In this document: in pieces, positions 35,206 through 43,995 of the stretch
Layout: every line of letters begins with the position of its first letter
Position numbering within the stretch: position 1 is the stretch's first letter
NCBI GenBank assembly: GCA_937934595.1
Contig: CALGZA010000066.1
Span: forward strand, 1 to 53,128
DNA from: an uncultured Verrucomicrobiales bacterium
GTDB lineage: Bacteria; Verrucomicrobiota; Verrucomicrobiia; Verrucomicrobiales; Akkermansiaceae
Direction of reading: 5' to 3'
Length of the DNA: 53,128 nt
Program-made: the position numbers and the translations under genes
The notes under the pieces: model-generated
The model's input: the letters and a program-made list of their open reading frames with translations, nothing else
Database searches by the model: none
Told to the model about the DNA's origin: nothing

Positions 35206-36369
35206 TTAGAATGTGTAATTAACACCAACTTCGTAACGATTACGGTCATACTCCCTATTAGGAATAACAGTAGCCTCTGATGTTGTATGGTTAGCTGAAG
35301 CCCTTAGTGATAGAGCATCATTTATGCGGTAAGTGAGACCCGCGTAAACGTTGAATAAATCCCAGTCACCATCTCCTACAGTGCTAACTGTATGGTCTTT
35401 ATACTCAGCCATAGTGTAATTACCACCTACAGTAAGCGTAAGCTGAGATGACAATGAGTAGTCAAGAGCTGCTCCAATACGGAGAGCTGTCTTATCCTCA
35501 TATCTTCCTCCAAAGAACACAGTATCTGTGTCTTCCTGTGAGTAACGTGCAAAAACACGTGTCTTCAACTGGCTGTTGACTCTTGAGATAAAGTTAATCT
35601 GACCAAATGCAGAACCAGCATCTCCAATCTGTGCTCCAACTTGTGCTGTAACTGAAGAACTATCAGTTAATCTGTGCTCAATACCAACACTACCTGTCAA
35701 CCTATCAGTATCACCAAAGTCATAGTCTGACATTGAGTAACGTGCTGTCGCAGTAAGTGTAGTCTGTGGGCTTAAAGTATAACGAAACTGATTGTAAATA
35801 GAGAAACTATTCACGTCACGTGCACTGTTGTCATATGAAGCCATTGAGTAAGTAAAACCAGTATAAGTAGCTAGACGATCTGTCCAACGGTAACCGATAG
35901 CATTATCAGTAGACAAATAGACATACTCTTCTACTTCACGTGAAGTAATTGGCCCATAAAAGTTACCGAGATCAACTCCATAGTTTACAAAGTTACGGCT
36001 TACAAAACGAGTCCTGTCATTAATTCTGTGATTAAGGTTGAACGAGAGACGACCATTATAAATCATGTCATTTGTTACTCCATCATCAAGATAGTTAGTA
36101 GCTCCAACTACTGCATTGATATCCCAAGAAGTCTGTGGACCACGAACAATGAGGTTCGCTCCTAATGTACCTTTGATGTAAGTTGAGCTAGTCTCAGCTC
36201 CTGATGAAGTAGGGCTTACGTTATCATCATGACCAAATGACACTCCTGCTGTAAAACGTAGTGGAGACGCATCGTCCTCAACCGCGTTTGGAGTCACATC
36301 GAACAAACCTTGTGCACTAGCTACTCCTGAAAGTAGTGTTGCAACAGCTGTATATTTAATTAGCTTCAT
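35206..36369 (-). CDS. Outer-membrane beta-barrel protein
   Basis: A 387-aa protein with a signal peptide (MKLIKYTAVATLLSGVASAQ) and a body of alternating polar/aromatic strands (LRFTAGVSFGHDDNV, RFVSRNFVNYG, LSPQTTLTATARYSMSDYDF, LTVGGNYTMAEY). It ends YTF; a C-terminal Phe is the assembly signal for BAM. It resembles the BBP2-type barrels found in exopolysaccharide clusters, where they may act as a secretin-like exit or anchor. It starts 39 bases after the small repeat protein gene and ends in a strong terminator. Confidence 0.85.
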   Translation of the reverse strand: MKLIKYTAVATLLSGVASAQGLFDVTPNAVEDDASPLRFTAGVSFGHDDNVSPTSSGAETSSTYIKGTLGANLIVRGPQTSWDINAVVGATNYLDDGVTNDMIYNGRLSFNLNHRINDRTRFVSRNFVNYGVDLGNFYGPITSREVEEYVYLSTDNAIGYRWTDRLATYTGFTYSMASYDNSARDVNSFSIYNQFRYTLSPQTTLTATARYSMSDYDFGDTDRLTGSVGIEHRLTDSSSVTAQVGAQIGDAGSAFGQINFISRVNSQLKTRVFARYSQEDTDTVFFGGRYEDKTALRIGAALDYSLSSQLTLTVGGNYTMAEYKDHTVSTVGDGDWDLFNVYAGLTYRINDALSLRASANHTTSEATVIPNREYDRNRYEVGVNYTF

Positions 36370-36408
36370 AATTATTTAGTATATGTATTACTTATCGTTA
36401 AGTGATGA

Positions 36409-37005
36409 TTAAGGCTGTGAGTAAGGATTACTTGGAGTAGTCAATACCGCTGGTGGAAGTGCTATCTGAACAGGGCTGAAGTTACCAGCTGCATCAAGAC
36501 CTACAAAATCAAGTGGCTCATAGGAGTTCGGTCTGTTAGTAATTCCAGATGGCTTACCACCTTGACCCTGTCCATTACCTCCTTTAGCTGAATAGCCACC
36601 ACCCTTTGCAGAGTAACCTCCCTTAGCAGAATAACCTGCTCCGCTTCCCTTAGAATATTTCGCTGACACCTCCATAACTTCCGCATGCGCATCAGGTGCT
36701 ACAGCAAGAGCACAAGTTGTTATGAGTGACACTCTCTTTGGAGCTGCTACGATAGCCTGCTCAACAATCTGAGCTACTAACTTCTTGTCAGCTTCAGTAA
36801 TTACGATTGCAGCCTTAACTATCTCACATGCGCAAGCCTCATTAGCTGCGATCTGCTGTGAAACAATTGTAAGAACGTGCTTTGGCTTTGCAGCTATCTC
36901 TTTAGCCGCTTGCTTTGAGACCGCATAGCAGTCAGCCGCGCTAGCCACAGGGGCAGCAACAGCAAGGAGGGCACCTACAAGTGCGAATTTTAGTGTATTT
37001 TTCAT
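36409..37005 (-). CDS. Secreted repeat-rich protein, first gene of export operon
   Basis: A 198-aa protein I do not recognise. It has a clear signal peptide (MKNTLKFALVGALLAVAAPVASAA). Then come two to three copies of a helical repeat of about 30 residues rich in Val/Ile/Ala (KHVLTIVSQQIAANEACA, KLVAQIVEQAIVAAPKRVS) with four Cys. Next are three GYSAKGG-type copies (about residues 125-145), and an extended Pro/Asn-rich tail. The Gly-Tyr-Ser-Lys stretch looks like a flexible or adhesive linker. Its place next to the barrel and export genes suggests a surface or matrix component (inference). Confidence 0.7.
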   Translation of the reverse strand: MKNTLKFALVGALLAVAAPVASAADCYAVSKQAAKEIAAKPKHVLTIVSQQIAANEACACEIVKAAIVITEADKKLVAQIVEQAIVAAPKRVSLITTCALAVAPDAHAEVMEVSAKYSKGSGAGYSAKGGYSAKGGGYSAKGGNGQGQGGKPSGITNRPNSYEPLDFVGLDAAGNFSPVQIALPPAVLTTPSNPYSQP

Positions 37006-37241
37006 AATATTATTTTGGGGTGGACTTTAGTTATTGCCTCTCTCGAAGCACTAGCTGCAGCCTTGTTTAACTCATACCATCATGAACTTCCAGAAAGTCT
37101 CAGGATGATTTAAACTGCAGCTACAACCGACATTATTCAGATAAGATGTCATTAGGCAACTATTTTTTATCTGTTTTCCTTATTAATTTAATAAGCTTCT
37201 TTGAAATAATATGTATATTTAGTCACCTAACCCTCTCACAA
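37006..37241 (-). promoter_or_regulatory. Structured leader upstream of export operon
   Basis: A 236-base non-coding gap ahead of the first export gene. AGCTGCAG (from about 37059) pairs with CTGCAGCT (to about 37123), extended by TTTAA/TTAAA with a small bulge, and a further GACAT...ATGTC dyad follows. On the - strand this would form a long RNA stem-loop between promoter and start codon, so leader control is possible. No known riboswitch class is recognised. Confidence 0.35.
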
Positions 37242-38000
37242 CTAAAGACCTGTAGGATGATCCACGAAGTATTTACATAGTGAATATCTTTCCGCCAATT
37301 TTTCAGCAACTCTCCTCACACCAAAAATCTCAGTAGCGTAATGCCCCCCATAAATAATATTAACCCCCAATTCCTCCGCTAACGGATAACTCCAATGCGG
37401 CCCCTCACCAGTTATAAATGTATCCACCCCAGCATCAGCCATCGCCTGTACCTCTGACCCAGCCCCCCCTGTTATCACACCCACCACTCCTACACCCTCC
37501 ACTCCCCTACCCCTACATACATGCACACCACCACCCACTGCCCACTCAACTCGTATCAACAAATCATCTAATGACAAATCCAACTCCCCCTTCAAGCCAA
37601 GCAACTCCCCCTTCCAAGAATGAAAAGCCTCATAGTCATTCAGCCCCACCTCCCTACATAGTAGCGCATTATTACCCCACTCCCCATGAATATCCAAAGG
37701 AATATGCGCACTATATACAGCCATGTTCGCATCCATCGCCAACTTCAATTTCTCATACTGACTCCCCACCACCCTCTGCGCTCCATGCCAATACATCCCA
37801 TGATGCACTACCAATAAATCCGCACCCGCAGCTACCGCCTTCTTAAAAACTGGCAATGAAGCATCAACTGCCGCTGCCACTTTACTCACCGCCCCATCAT
37901 TCTCCAACTGCAGCCCATTCATCGCCCCAGCATAATCAGCTATTTCCGCAATACGTAACTCCTTATCCAAATATCCAACTATCTCTTTCAATTCTGTCAT
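37242..38000 (-). CDS. Nif3-like dinuclear metal-centre protein
   Basis: A 252-aa Nif3/YbgI-family protein, expected to form a hexamer with a two-metal site. Metal-binding parts are visible: LLVVHHGMYWHG (His-His), HIPLDIHGEWGNN and the late ITGEGPHWSY and IYGGHYATEIFG. Cellular function of the family is unsettled; GTP-cyclohydrolase-like or thiol-related roles have been proposed. It begins with a clear GGAG site seven bases ahead of the ATG, within the end of rluA (4-base overlap). Last gene of yjbQ-rluA-nif3. Confidence 0.93.
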   Translation of the reverse strand: MTELKEIVGYLDKELRIAEIADYAGAMNGLQLENDGAVSKVAAAVDASLPVFKKAVAAGADLLVVHHGMYWHGAQRVVGSQYEKLKLAMDANMAVYSAHIPLDIHGEWGNNALLCREVGLNDYEAFHSWKGELLGLKGELDLSLDDLLIRVEWAVGGGVHVCRGRGVEGVGVVGVITGGAGSEVQAMADAGVDTFITGEGPHWSYPLAEELGVNIIYGGHYATEIFGVRRVAEKLAERYSLCKYFVDHPTGL

Positions 38001-38785
38001 AATGATACTCCTCTTTCTAACAACTCCTTCAAATCCTCCGCAAGCTCAATTCGCCAATCATACCGCACACCCCCAGTCACAAGCCCCATCCCACTGGCAT
38101 GTAACGCATGCCTCGGCAACAATAACTCATCCATCATCCCTTCATCCAACACACCACTTTCAATAAATCTCAAATAAAACGCCTCATCCACTCCATAAAT
38201 CTTATCACCCACTATCGCATGCCCAACATGTGAAGCATGCACTCGTATCTGATGCATTCGCCCAGTCTCAGGCTCCACCCTTAATAAGCTCAACTTCCTC
38301 CCCATCACTTCCACCCTCTCTATAACCCTCATCCTAGTCACCGAAACTCTCCCCCCATCATGCACCATCTGCTTCACATAAATCCTACTCTCCTTAACCT
38401 CCCCTTGCCTTAAAATAGGTGCATCCACCATGATCTCTTCCCACTCCGGCCAACCATAAACCAACGCATCATAAAACTTCTTCACCTCTCGCCTCTCCAT
38501 CGCACGCCCCAGCTCCCTCGCCACACTCTTACTCGTAGCTAACAAAACTATCCCACTAGTCTCCCGGTCCAACCTATTAATCATACTAAGCCTCGCCCCA
38601 TTAACCAAATCATAACACAACAACCGCTCAACACCACCCAGCAAAGTCGGCTCATCATTCCTCCCGTTTGCCGGATGAACAATCAACGGCGCCCCCTTAT
38701 TTACAACCATCCAGCCCTCACCCTCATCCACAATAGAAAATTCCTCATCCACCATAATCACCCCACCACCAACACCCCTACCCAT
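37997..38785 (-). CDS. RluA-family pseudouridine synthase
   Basis: A 262-aa RNA pseudouridine synthase. The catalytic motif is INRLDRETSGIVLLATS (Asp within RLD; the family usually has HRLD). It is followed by KKFYDALVYG, the RLLRVEPETGRMHQIRVH motif and GDKIYG. No S4 domain is present at the N-terminus, which is short. Either the Met at 38785 (overlapping yjbQ by 8 bases) or the one at 38755 can be the start. Target RNA (23S or tRNA) cannot be told from sequence. Confidence 0.92.
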   Translation of the reverse strand: MGRGVGGGVIMVDEEFSIVDEGEGWMVVNKGAPLIVHPANGRNDEPTLLGGVERLLCYDLVNGARLSMINRLDRETSGIVLLATSKSVARELGRAMERREVKKFYDALVYGWPEWEEIMVDAPILRQGEVKESRIYVKQMVHDGGRVSVTRMRVIERVEVMGRKLSLLRVEPETGRMHQIRVHASHVGHAIVGDKIYGVDEAFYLRFIESGVLDEGMMDELLLPRHALHASGMGLVTGGVRYDWRIELAEDLKELLERGVSL

Positions 38786-39191
38786 ATACCGTCACCACTA
38801 TCTCCCTATGATGAACCGCACACCTATGCTCAAACAAAAACAAACCCTGCCAAACACCCAACATCAAACCCCCATCACAAAATGGCACCGTCTCACTACT
38901 CCGAGTCAACGCCATCCTCACATGCGATGGCATATCATCAGCACCCTCATAAGTATGACGAAAATACGGCAAATCCTCAGGAACCAACCTATCAAAATAA
39001 GCCTCCAGATCTTCACAAGCAGTCGGATCCGCATTCTCCATCAAAACCAAACTCGAACTCGTATGCCGATTAAAAACACTCACCAAGCCCCTCTCAAAAC
39101 TACTCTCAGCCAACACACCCTCAACCTCAGCAGTCAGCTCATACAAGCCCTTGCCACGTGTCGTAAAATGAATCGTCTTCATGAAAATCAT
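38778..39191 (-). CDS. YjbQ-family protein (UPF0047)
   Basis: A 137-aa single-domain protein of the YjbQ/UPF0047 family, some members of which have weak thiamine-phosphate synthase activity. Conserved blocks are GLVSVFNRHTSSSLVLMENAD, the DDMPSHVRMALTRSSETVP stretch with GLMLGVWQGLFLFEHR, and the end REIVVTVYG. The family's His residues (N-R-H-T and FEHR) are present. The start is 39191 or the Met three codons later (39182). First gene of a three-gene operon. Confidence 0.93.
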   Translation of the reverse strand: MIFMKTIHFTTRGKGLYELTAEVEGVLAESSFERGLVSVFNRHTSSSLVLMENADPTACEDLEAYFDRLVPEDLPYFRHTYEGADDMPSHVRMALTRSSETVPFCDGGLMLGVWQGLFLFEHRCAVHHREIVVTVYG

Positions 39192-39396
39192 TACTCCCTA
39201 ACTATTTAATCAGCCAACCTTTGTCCAACCAAATCATCATTTACTTCAGACAAACTAACCAAAATCCCCTACCCACAAGCCCCACAGCCCCTCACAAGCC
39301 AAACCCAACCCCACCCTTTCCCCATCATAAGAAAAAAGAACATTTAAAGCTTGTTACACCCTCACTTCAATTAATATATTTTAGAGTTATACCAAA

Positions 39397-39414
39397 TAAG
39401 AATAGCTATTCTTA
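39397..39414. promoter_or_regulatory. 18-bp perfect palindrome, candidate operator
   Basis: TAAGAATAGCTATTCTTA is a perfect 18-bp palindrome, ending 27 bases before the ATG of the 98-aa gene. A TACAAT-like -10 element lies just downstream (about 39425-39431). A dyad overlapping the -35 region is typical of a repressor site. I see no second copy in the window. Confidence 0.55.
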
Positions 39415-39441
39415 ACATTTAATGCTACAATCTACAACGTT

Positions 39442-39738
39442 ATGGCAATTACGAAAAGAACACGTTTCTCACGTCGCGTCCCAGATCATGTGACTGATGA
39501 GATCGTTCACGTATTAGGAGACGACGACAGCTTCTTCGGTTTCAATGACCTATTCGAACTCGTTTTCGATAGACTCAAAGAACGCAACGCAGTAAGCGGC
39601 GGTGAAGAAATGCTTCGTCTCAGAGCATATGAGAAACTACAAAACCTCGTCACTCGTGGCATGGTTGAAAAGCAAGGCAAAGAATACAAAGGCCTAGCCA
39701 GACTTCCAGAAGCTCACAGCACATTCGAGGAAGAATAA
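39442..39738 (+). CDS. Small conserved-looking protein, 98 aa
   Basis: I do not recognise the family. It has a basic N-terminus (MAITKRTRFSRRVPDHV), then charged amphipathic helices (FFGFNDLFELVFDRLKERNA, EEMLRLRAYEKLQNLVTRGM) and VEKQGKEYKGLARL, an order that resembles a winged-helix domain with a wing at the end. An acidic tail closes it (EEE). It could be a small DNA-binding protein. It has its own palindromic promoter region and a strong terminator, so it is a single-gene unit. Base composition is more G-rich than neighbouring + strand genes, as in highly expressed genes. Confidence 0.75.
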   Translation: MAITKRTRFSRRVPDHVTDEIVHVLGDDDSFFGFNDLFELVFDRLKERNAVSGGEEMLRLRAYEKLQNLVTRGMVEKQGKEYKGLARLPEAHSTFEEE

Positions 39739-39788
39739 ACATATTCCGCATTTTTATGCTGGATATCATATACCACAAACCTTAAACC

Positions 39789-39821
39789 TTAGCCCGTGCC
39801 GCACAAAGTAGCACGGGCTAA
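39789..39821. terminator. Terminator hairpin
   Basis: A perfect 11-bp stem TTAGCCCGTGC / GCACGGGCTAA (39789-39799 and 39811-39821) with an 11-nt loop, 51 bases past the stop of the 98-aa gene and 25 bases ahead of nuoA. The T-run is short (ATGTTTC), but the stem is very stable. Confidence 0.75.
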
Positions 39822-39846
39822 ATGTTTCAATTAAACCACCAAAACC

Positions 39847-40218
39847 ATGCTAGAACAATATCTACCCATAGTCTTCCAGACCCTCATCGCCATCGGGTTC
39901 GCCGCCACAGCTCTCGGCCTCAGCGTCCTCCTAGGTAAAAAAGGACGCACTGGAGGAGCAAAAGACACAGTCTACGAATGCGGAATGCTACCAGTCGGCG
40001 ACGGCTCACCACGCTTCTCCGTTAAATTCTACCTAGTCGCCATGCTATTCGTACTATTCGACATCGAAGTCGTATTCATGTACCCATGGGCTGTCCAATT
40101 CAAAGAACTCATCGCTGTAAACGCCAACGCACTCTGGTCCATGTTCGGCTTCGTCGGCATCCTCACAGTCGCATACGTATACGCACTCAGAAAAGGCGCG
40201 CTCAGCTGGAATAACTAA
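39847..40218 (+). CDS. nuoA: NADH-quinone oxidoreductase subunit A
   Basis: A 123-aa complex I membrane subunit with three spans: about residues 8-30 (IVFQTLIAIGFAATALGLSV), 63-85 (FYLVAMLFVLFDIEVVFMYP) and 95-115. The hallmark YECGMLPVGDGSPRFSVKFY carries the conserved Glu-Cys-Gly, and the acidic DIEVVF in the second span is also kept. It is normally the first gene of nuoA-N; here no other nuo gene follows and terminators flank it on both sides, so the complex I genes must be split in this genome. Confidence 0.96.
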   Translation: MLEQYLPIVFQTLIAIGFAATALGLSVLLGKKGRTGGAKDTVYECGMLPVGDGSPRFSVKFYLVAMLFVLFDIEVVFMYPWAVQFKELIAVNANALWSMFGFVGILTVAYVYALRKGALSWNN

Positions 40219-40248
40219 GCCACATCCACTCCACAAAAACCATTTTCC

Positions 40249-40278
40249 AGCCGTCAGCTAATCCTGGCGGCTTTTTTA
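40249..40278 (+). terminator. Rho-independent terminator after nuoA
   Basis: AGCCGTCAG (40249-40257) pairs with CTGGCGGCT (40264-40272), one wobble, 6-nt loop, followed directly by TTTTT. Confidence 0.9.
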
Positions 40279-40382
40279 TAATACCCAATTCACCTACATC
40301 ACTGGATTTTTAAAATTCATAGCATAAGTTACCACAACACTTCAGTTTCCTCAGCCACCAAAAACCTGAACCATCTACTCAA

Positions 40383-43300
40383 ATGAAATCCACCAAGCTC
40401 CTCATCATAATCACATCAGCCACCCTTCTCAGCCTCCTATCCCGCGCAGCAGAAATCAAACCCGCCAAAACTGCAGAACAACTCATCGAGAACATATTCA
40501 CCTCCAAAAAAACAACCCGCCCACTCACCAACTTCAAACTCAACCTCAACTACACAGCAGAAAAAACAACCGCCCTCAAAATAGGCAGCCAATACCAACA
40601 AGTCCTACCAGCGGGTAAACACCAACTTAACATTAAGTTCCAACAGATCGGCTCCGCACCAGCTATCCTCTCAGTCACTCAAGACGGCGAAAAACTCATC
40701 AATAACAAAGCCATCTCACCAAACGGCCCATCAAAACATCTCTTCATCGCCAAACCTAATCAATTCCCTCTCCAAAACGACTTCACCATCTTCACCAAAT
40801 TCTCCTCCACTGAAGATAACTCCATCTTCATGCGCACCGACACATCAGGCAAATGGAAACCAAACTCAAAAACACTCGCCATCGATAACGGAAAACTCAT
40901 ATACGACGTCGGCTGGGTAGGCGCCATCAGATCAGAACACAACGTCACCGACGGCAAAGAACACATCGCCGTCGTCCGCTCAAAAGCAGGCACAATCGAA
41001 CTCCACCTCGACGGCAAACTCATCGGAAAAGACCAAAACCTCGCAGTCAATGACACCAAAGGACACCTATTCCAAATCGGACACGGAACAGACTTCATCA
41101 AAACTCTATCCAACGGCTACGTCTCAGAACTCCGCTACTGGAAACGAAGCATCTCAGACAAAGAACTCAAAGACCTCGGCGCAGGAAAACCAGAAAAAAC
41201 CAACACCCCAGACCAAGTCTGGTCACTCAAACAAAACAATACCAACAACACCCCAAACTGGATCCCAGGAGAAAAAGTTACCCTCTCAATCCCAAATACC
41301 GGCATCACCATCCACTCAGCCACCATCCAACCTCTCGACATCACAAACCACGCCAAAATAATCAGAACTCTAAACGCCGCCTCACTAGCAAAAGGCAAAC
41401 AAATCTACAACTCACTCTGCATCACATGCCACGGCGACCTCAAAAAAGAAGGCAGCCTACCAACCGCAATCCGCTTCCACAAAGGAACATTCAAAAACGG
41501 CAGTGACCCATACAGAATGTTCAAAACACTCGAAAAAGGATACGGAATGATGGTCGCCCAAACCCAATACAACCCCGAAGAAAAATACGCCGTCATCCAA
41601 TACATCCGCGAAACATTCCTCAAACAACACAACCCCACACAATACACCAAAATCAACCCCTCATACCTTAACTCACTCCCATCCGCCATCCACACCAAAA
41701 AAATAGCCAAACCCACTAAAAAACCACGCAAAAAACCCTACCTCGAAATGGACTACGGCCCATACATGATGGGAACATTCCAAATCGACGAAAAAATCAG
41801 CAACACCGCTCAAAAAGGAATCATGATCCGCCTCGACCAAGGAACAGGCGGAGTCACAAAAGGAAACACATGGATCCTATACGACCACGACACCATGCGC
41901 ATCGCAACAGCATACCAAGGAGACTTCGTAAACTGGAGAAGCATCGCATTCGATGGCTCACACGGAACCCACCTCTCCATCACAGGAAAACCCATCATCA
42001 CTAACACCAACTCACCAGCTTGGAGAAACCCAGAAACCAAAGACTGGAAAGACCTCAGAGTCATCGGCCGTGACGGCAGAAGATACGGACCACTCCCTAA
42101 ATCCTGGATCCACTACAAAGGACTCTACAAAAACGGCAACAACATCATCCTAAGCTACACCGTAGGAAAAACCCACATCAAAGAAAAAGCCAGCCTCATC
42201 AACAAAAACATAATCACACGCCAACTACAAATAGGACCCAGAGACCAAGAACTCGTCACCCTACTCGGCCCCACATCAGACAAAACAAACTTCGCCATCA
42301 AAAACCAAAAAAACGCCACCATCGTAACCAAAAACAACAACCACTACCTACACATACCAAAAGGCAAACACACCCTCAACATAACCATCGGATTCGCAAA
42401 CACAAGCTCCACAGAAATCGCCGCAGCACTTCCAGAACCCACCAACCTAGAAAAACTATCCCATGGCGGCAAAGGACAACACACACAAATCATCACCACA
42501 AAAGGAACCCATGCCAAAAAACAAAACAACGAACCATTCCTCGTAGACGAACTACCACTACCCAATCGCGAATCCACTCCCGGTAACGTCTGGATGAGAC
42601 TCGGCGGATTTGACTTCTTCCAAAACAACCCAGACCGAGCAGCCATCTGCACCTGGCAAGGAGACGTCTGGCTCGTCGACGGCATAGCAGGTAACCATCT
42701 AGAACTTAAATGGAAACGTATCGCCACAGGACTCTTCCAACCACTCGGACTCAAAATCGTCAAAAACAAAATCTACGTCACATGCAGAGACCAAATCGCA
42801 AAACTTCATGACCTCAACGGAGACGAAGAAATCGACTTCATCGAAAGCTTCAACAACGACCACCAAGTAACTGAACACTTCCACGAATTCGCCATGGGAC
42901 TCCAAACGGACAAACAAGGAAACTTCTACTACACAAAATCAGCCAGACACGCAAAAGTCGCCGTCGTCCCCCAACACGGAACTCTACTCAAAGTCACAGC
43001 AGACGGGTCATCCACTGAAATCATCGCCGCCGGATTCCGCGCCGCTAACGGCGTCTGCATGAACCCAGACGGAACCTGGATCGTAACAGACCAAGAAGGA
43101 CACTGGAACCCAAAAAACAGAATCAACTACGTCAAAAAAGGGGGCTTCTACGGTAACATGTACGGCTACCACAACATCACAGACCCATCAGACAGCGCCA
43201 TGGAAAAACCACTCTGCTGGATCACCAACAACTTCGACAGATCACCAGCAGAACTACTCTGGGTCCCCAAAGACGCTGCATGGGGTAACCTCAACGGAAC

Positions 43301-43832
43301 ACTCCTTAACCTCAGCTACGGATACGGTAAAATCTACACAGTCCCACACGAGATCATAAACGGTCAAGCCCAAGGCGGAATGTGCGCACTCCCTATTCCA
43401 GACGCTCACACAGGACTTCACAGAGGCAGATTCCACCCAGTAAACAAACAACTCTACGCAGCCGGCATGTTCGCCTGGGCAGGAACTCAAAGACGTGACA
43501 GCGGATTCTACCGCATCCGCCACACAGGAGAACCAGCCAAAATGCCTACCACAGTCACTGCAAAAAAAGACACCTACACCATAGAATTCTCCGATGAAAT
43601 CCCACCAAATACAACCTTCAAAGTAAGCGCCTGGGACCTAAAACGCACCAAAAACTACGGCTCTAAACACCACAACGAAAGAAAACTAACCATCACCAAA
43701 ACAACCATAAAAAACAACACAGCCACACTAACCATACCCGGCCTCCCCATTACCCGCGGACTAGAAATACACTGCACATTCCCAGACAAATCCACACGCA
43801 TCATTCACGCCACCATCAATACACTAAACTAA
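40383..43832 (+). CDS. Secreted LamG-cytochrome c-DUF6797-propeller protein
   Basis: A 1149-aa exported protein. Signal peptide ends near residue 22. A LamG/concanavalin-like domain lies at about 125-265 (SKHLFIAKPNQFPLQNDFTI, HIAVVRSKAGTIELHLDGK). A c-type cytochrome domain follows with heme site C346-x2-C349-H350 (NSLCITCHGD) and a likely Met ligand near MMVAQTQ. A DUF6797-type region (about 455-640: DYGPYMMGTFQIDEK, GNTWILYDHDTMRIA) precedes a C-terminal beta-propeller of the PVC membrane-bound dehydrogenase type (about 715-1060: PNRESTPGNVWMRLGG, DQEGHWNPKNRINYV). It probably oxidises a sugar or polysaccharide product in the periplasm (inference). It is a single-gene unit. Confidence 0.88.
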   Translation: MKSTKLLIIITSATLLSLLSRAAEIKPAKTAEQLIENIFTSKKTTRPLTNFKLNLNYTAEKTTALKIGSQYQQVLPAGKHQLNIKFQQIGSAPAILSVTQDGEKLINNKAISPNGPSKHLFIAKPNQFPLQNDFTIFTKFSSTEDNSIFMRTDTSGKWKPNSKTLAIDNGKLIYDVGWVGAIRSEHNVTDGKEHIAVVRSKAGTIELHLDGKLIGKDQNLAVNDTKGHLFQIGHGTDFIKTLSNGYVSELRYWKRSISDKELKDLGAGKPEKTNTPDQVWSLKQNNTNNTPNWIPGEKVTLSIPNTGITIHSATIQPLDITNHAKIIRTLNAASLAKGKQIYNSLCITCHGDLKKEGSLPTAIRFHKGTFKNGSDPYRMFKTLEKGYGMMVAQTQYNPEEKYAVIQYIRETFLKQHNPTQYTKINPSYLNSLPSAIHTKKIAKPTKKPRKKPYLEMDYGPYMMGTFQIDEKISNTAQKGIMIRLDQGTGGVTKGNTWILYDHDTMRIATAYQGDFVNWRSIAFDGSHGTHLSITGKPIITNTNSPAWRNPETKDWKDLRVIGRDGRRYGPLPKSWIHYKGLYKNGNNIILSYTVGKTHIKEKASLINKNIITRQLQIGPRDQELVTLLGPTSDKTNFAIKNQKNATIVTKNNNHYLHIPKGKHTLNITIGFANTSSTEIAAALPEPTNLEKLSHGGKGQHTQIITTKGTHAKKQNNEPFLVDELPLPNRESTPGNVWMRLGGFDFFQNNPDRAAICTWQGDVWLVDGIAGNHLELKWKRIATGLFQPLGLKIVKNKIYVTCRDQIAKLHDLNGDEEIDFIESFNNDHQVTEHFHEFAMGLQTDKQGNFYYTKSARHAKVAVVPQHGTLLKVTADGSSTEIIAAGFRAANGVCMNPDGTWIVTDQEGHWNPKNRINYVKKGGFYGNMYGYHNITDPSDSAMEKPLCWITNNFDRSPAELLWVPKDAAWGNLNGTLLNLSYGYGKIYTVPHEIINGQAQGGMCALPIPDAHTGLHRGRFHPVNKQLYAAGMFAWAGTQRRDSGFYRIRHTGEPAKMPTTVTAKKDTYTIEFSDEIPPNTTFKVSAWDLKRTKNYGSKHHNERKLTITKTTIKNNTATLTIPGLPITRGLEIHCTFPDKSTRIIHATINTLN

Positions 43833-43866
43833 CAACAAATCACACCCACCCACCAAAAAAACAAAA

Positions 43867-43895
43867 AGTCGCTACCAAAAAATAGCGGCTTTTTT
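43867..43895 (+). terminator. Rho-independent terminator
   Basis: AGTCGCTA (43867-43874) pairs with TAGCGGCT (43883-43890), one wobble, 8-nt A-rich loop, followed by five T. It ends the cytochrome/propeller gene. Confidence 0.88.
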
Positions 43896-43995
43896 AATCC
43901 ACCACACACCCACACCACCACCCCACACTTAAAACAAAAAAACACTGTCACAAAAACATCTTCACCCAGCACACAATCTCATCCATACTACACAC

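Noticed and set aside
37418-37846. 142-aa + strand frame rich in Pro/His
   Set aside because: Antisense to the nif3-like gene; composition results from the C-rich strand.
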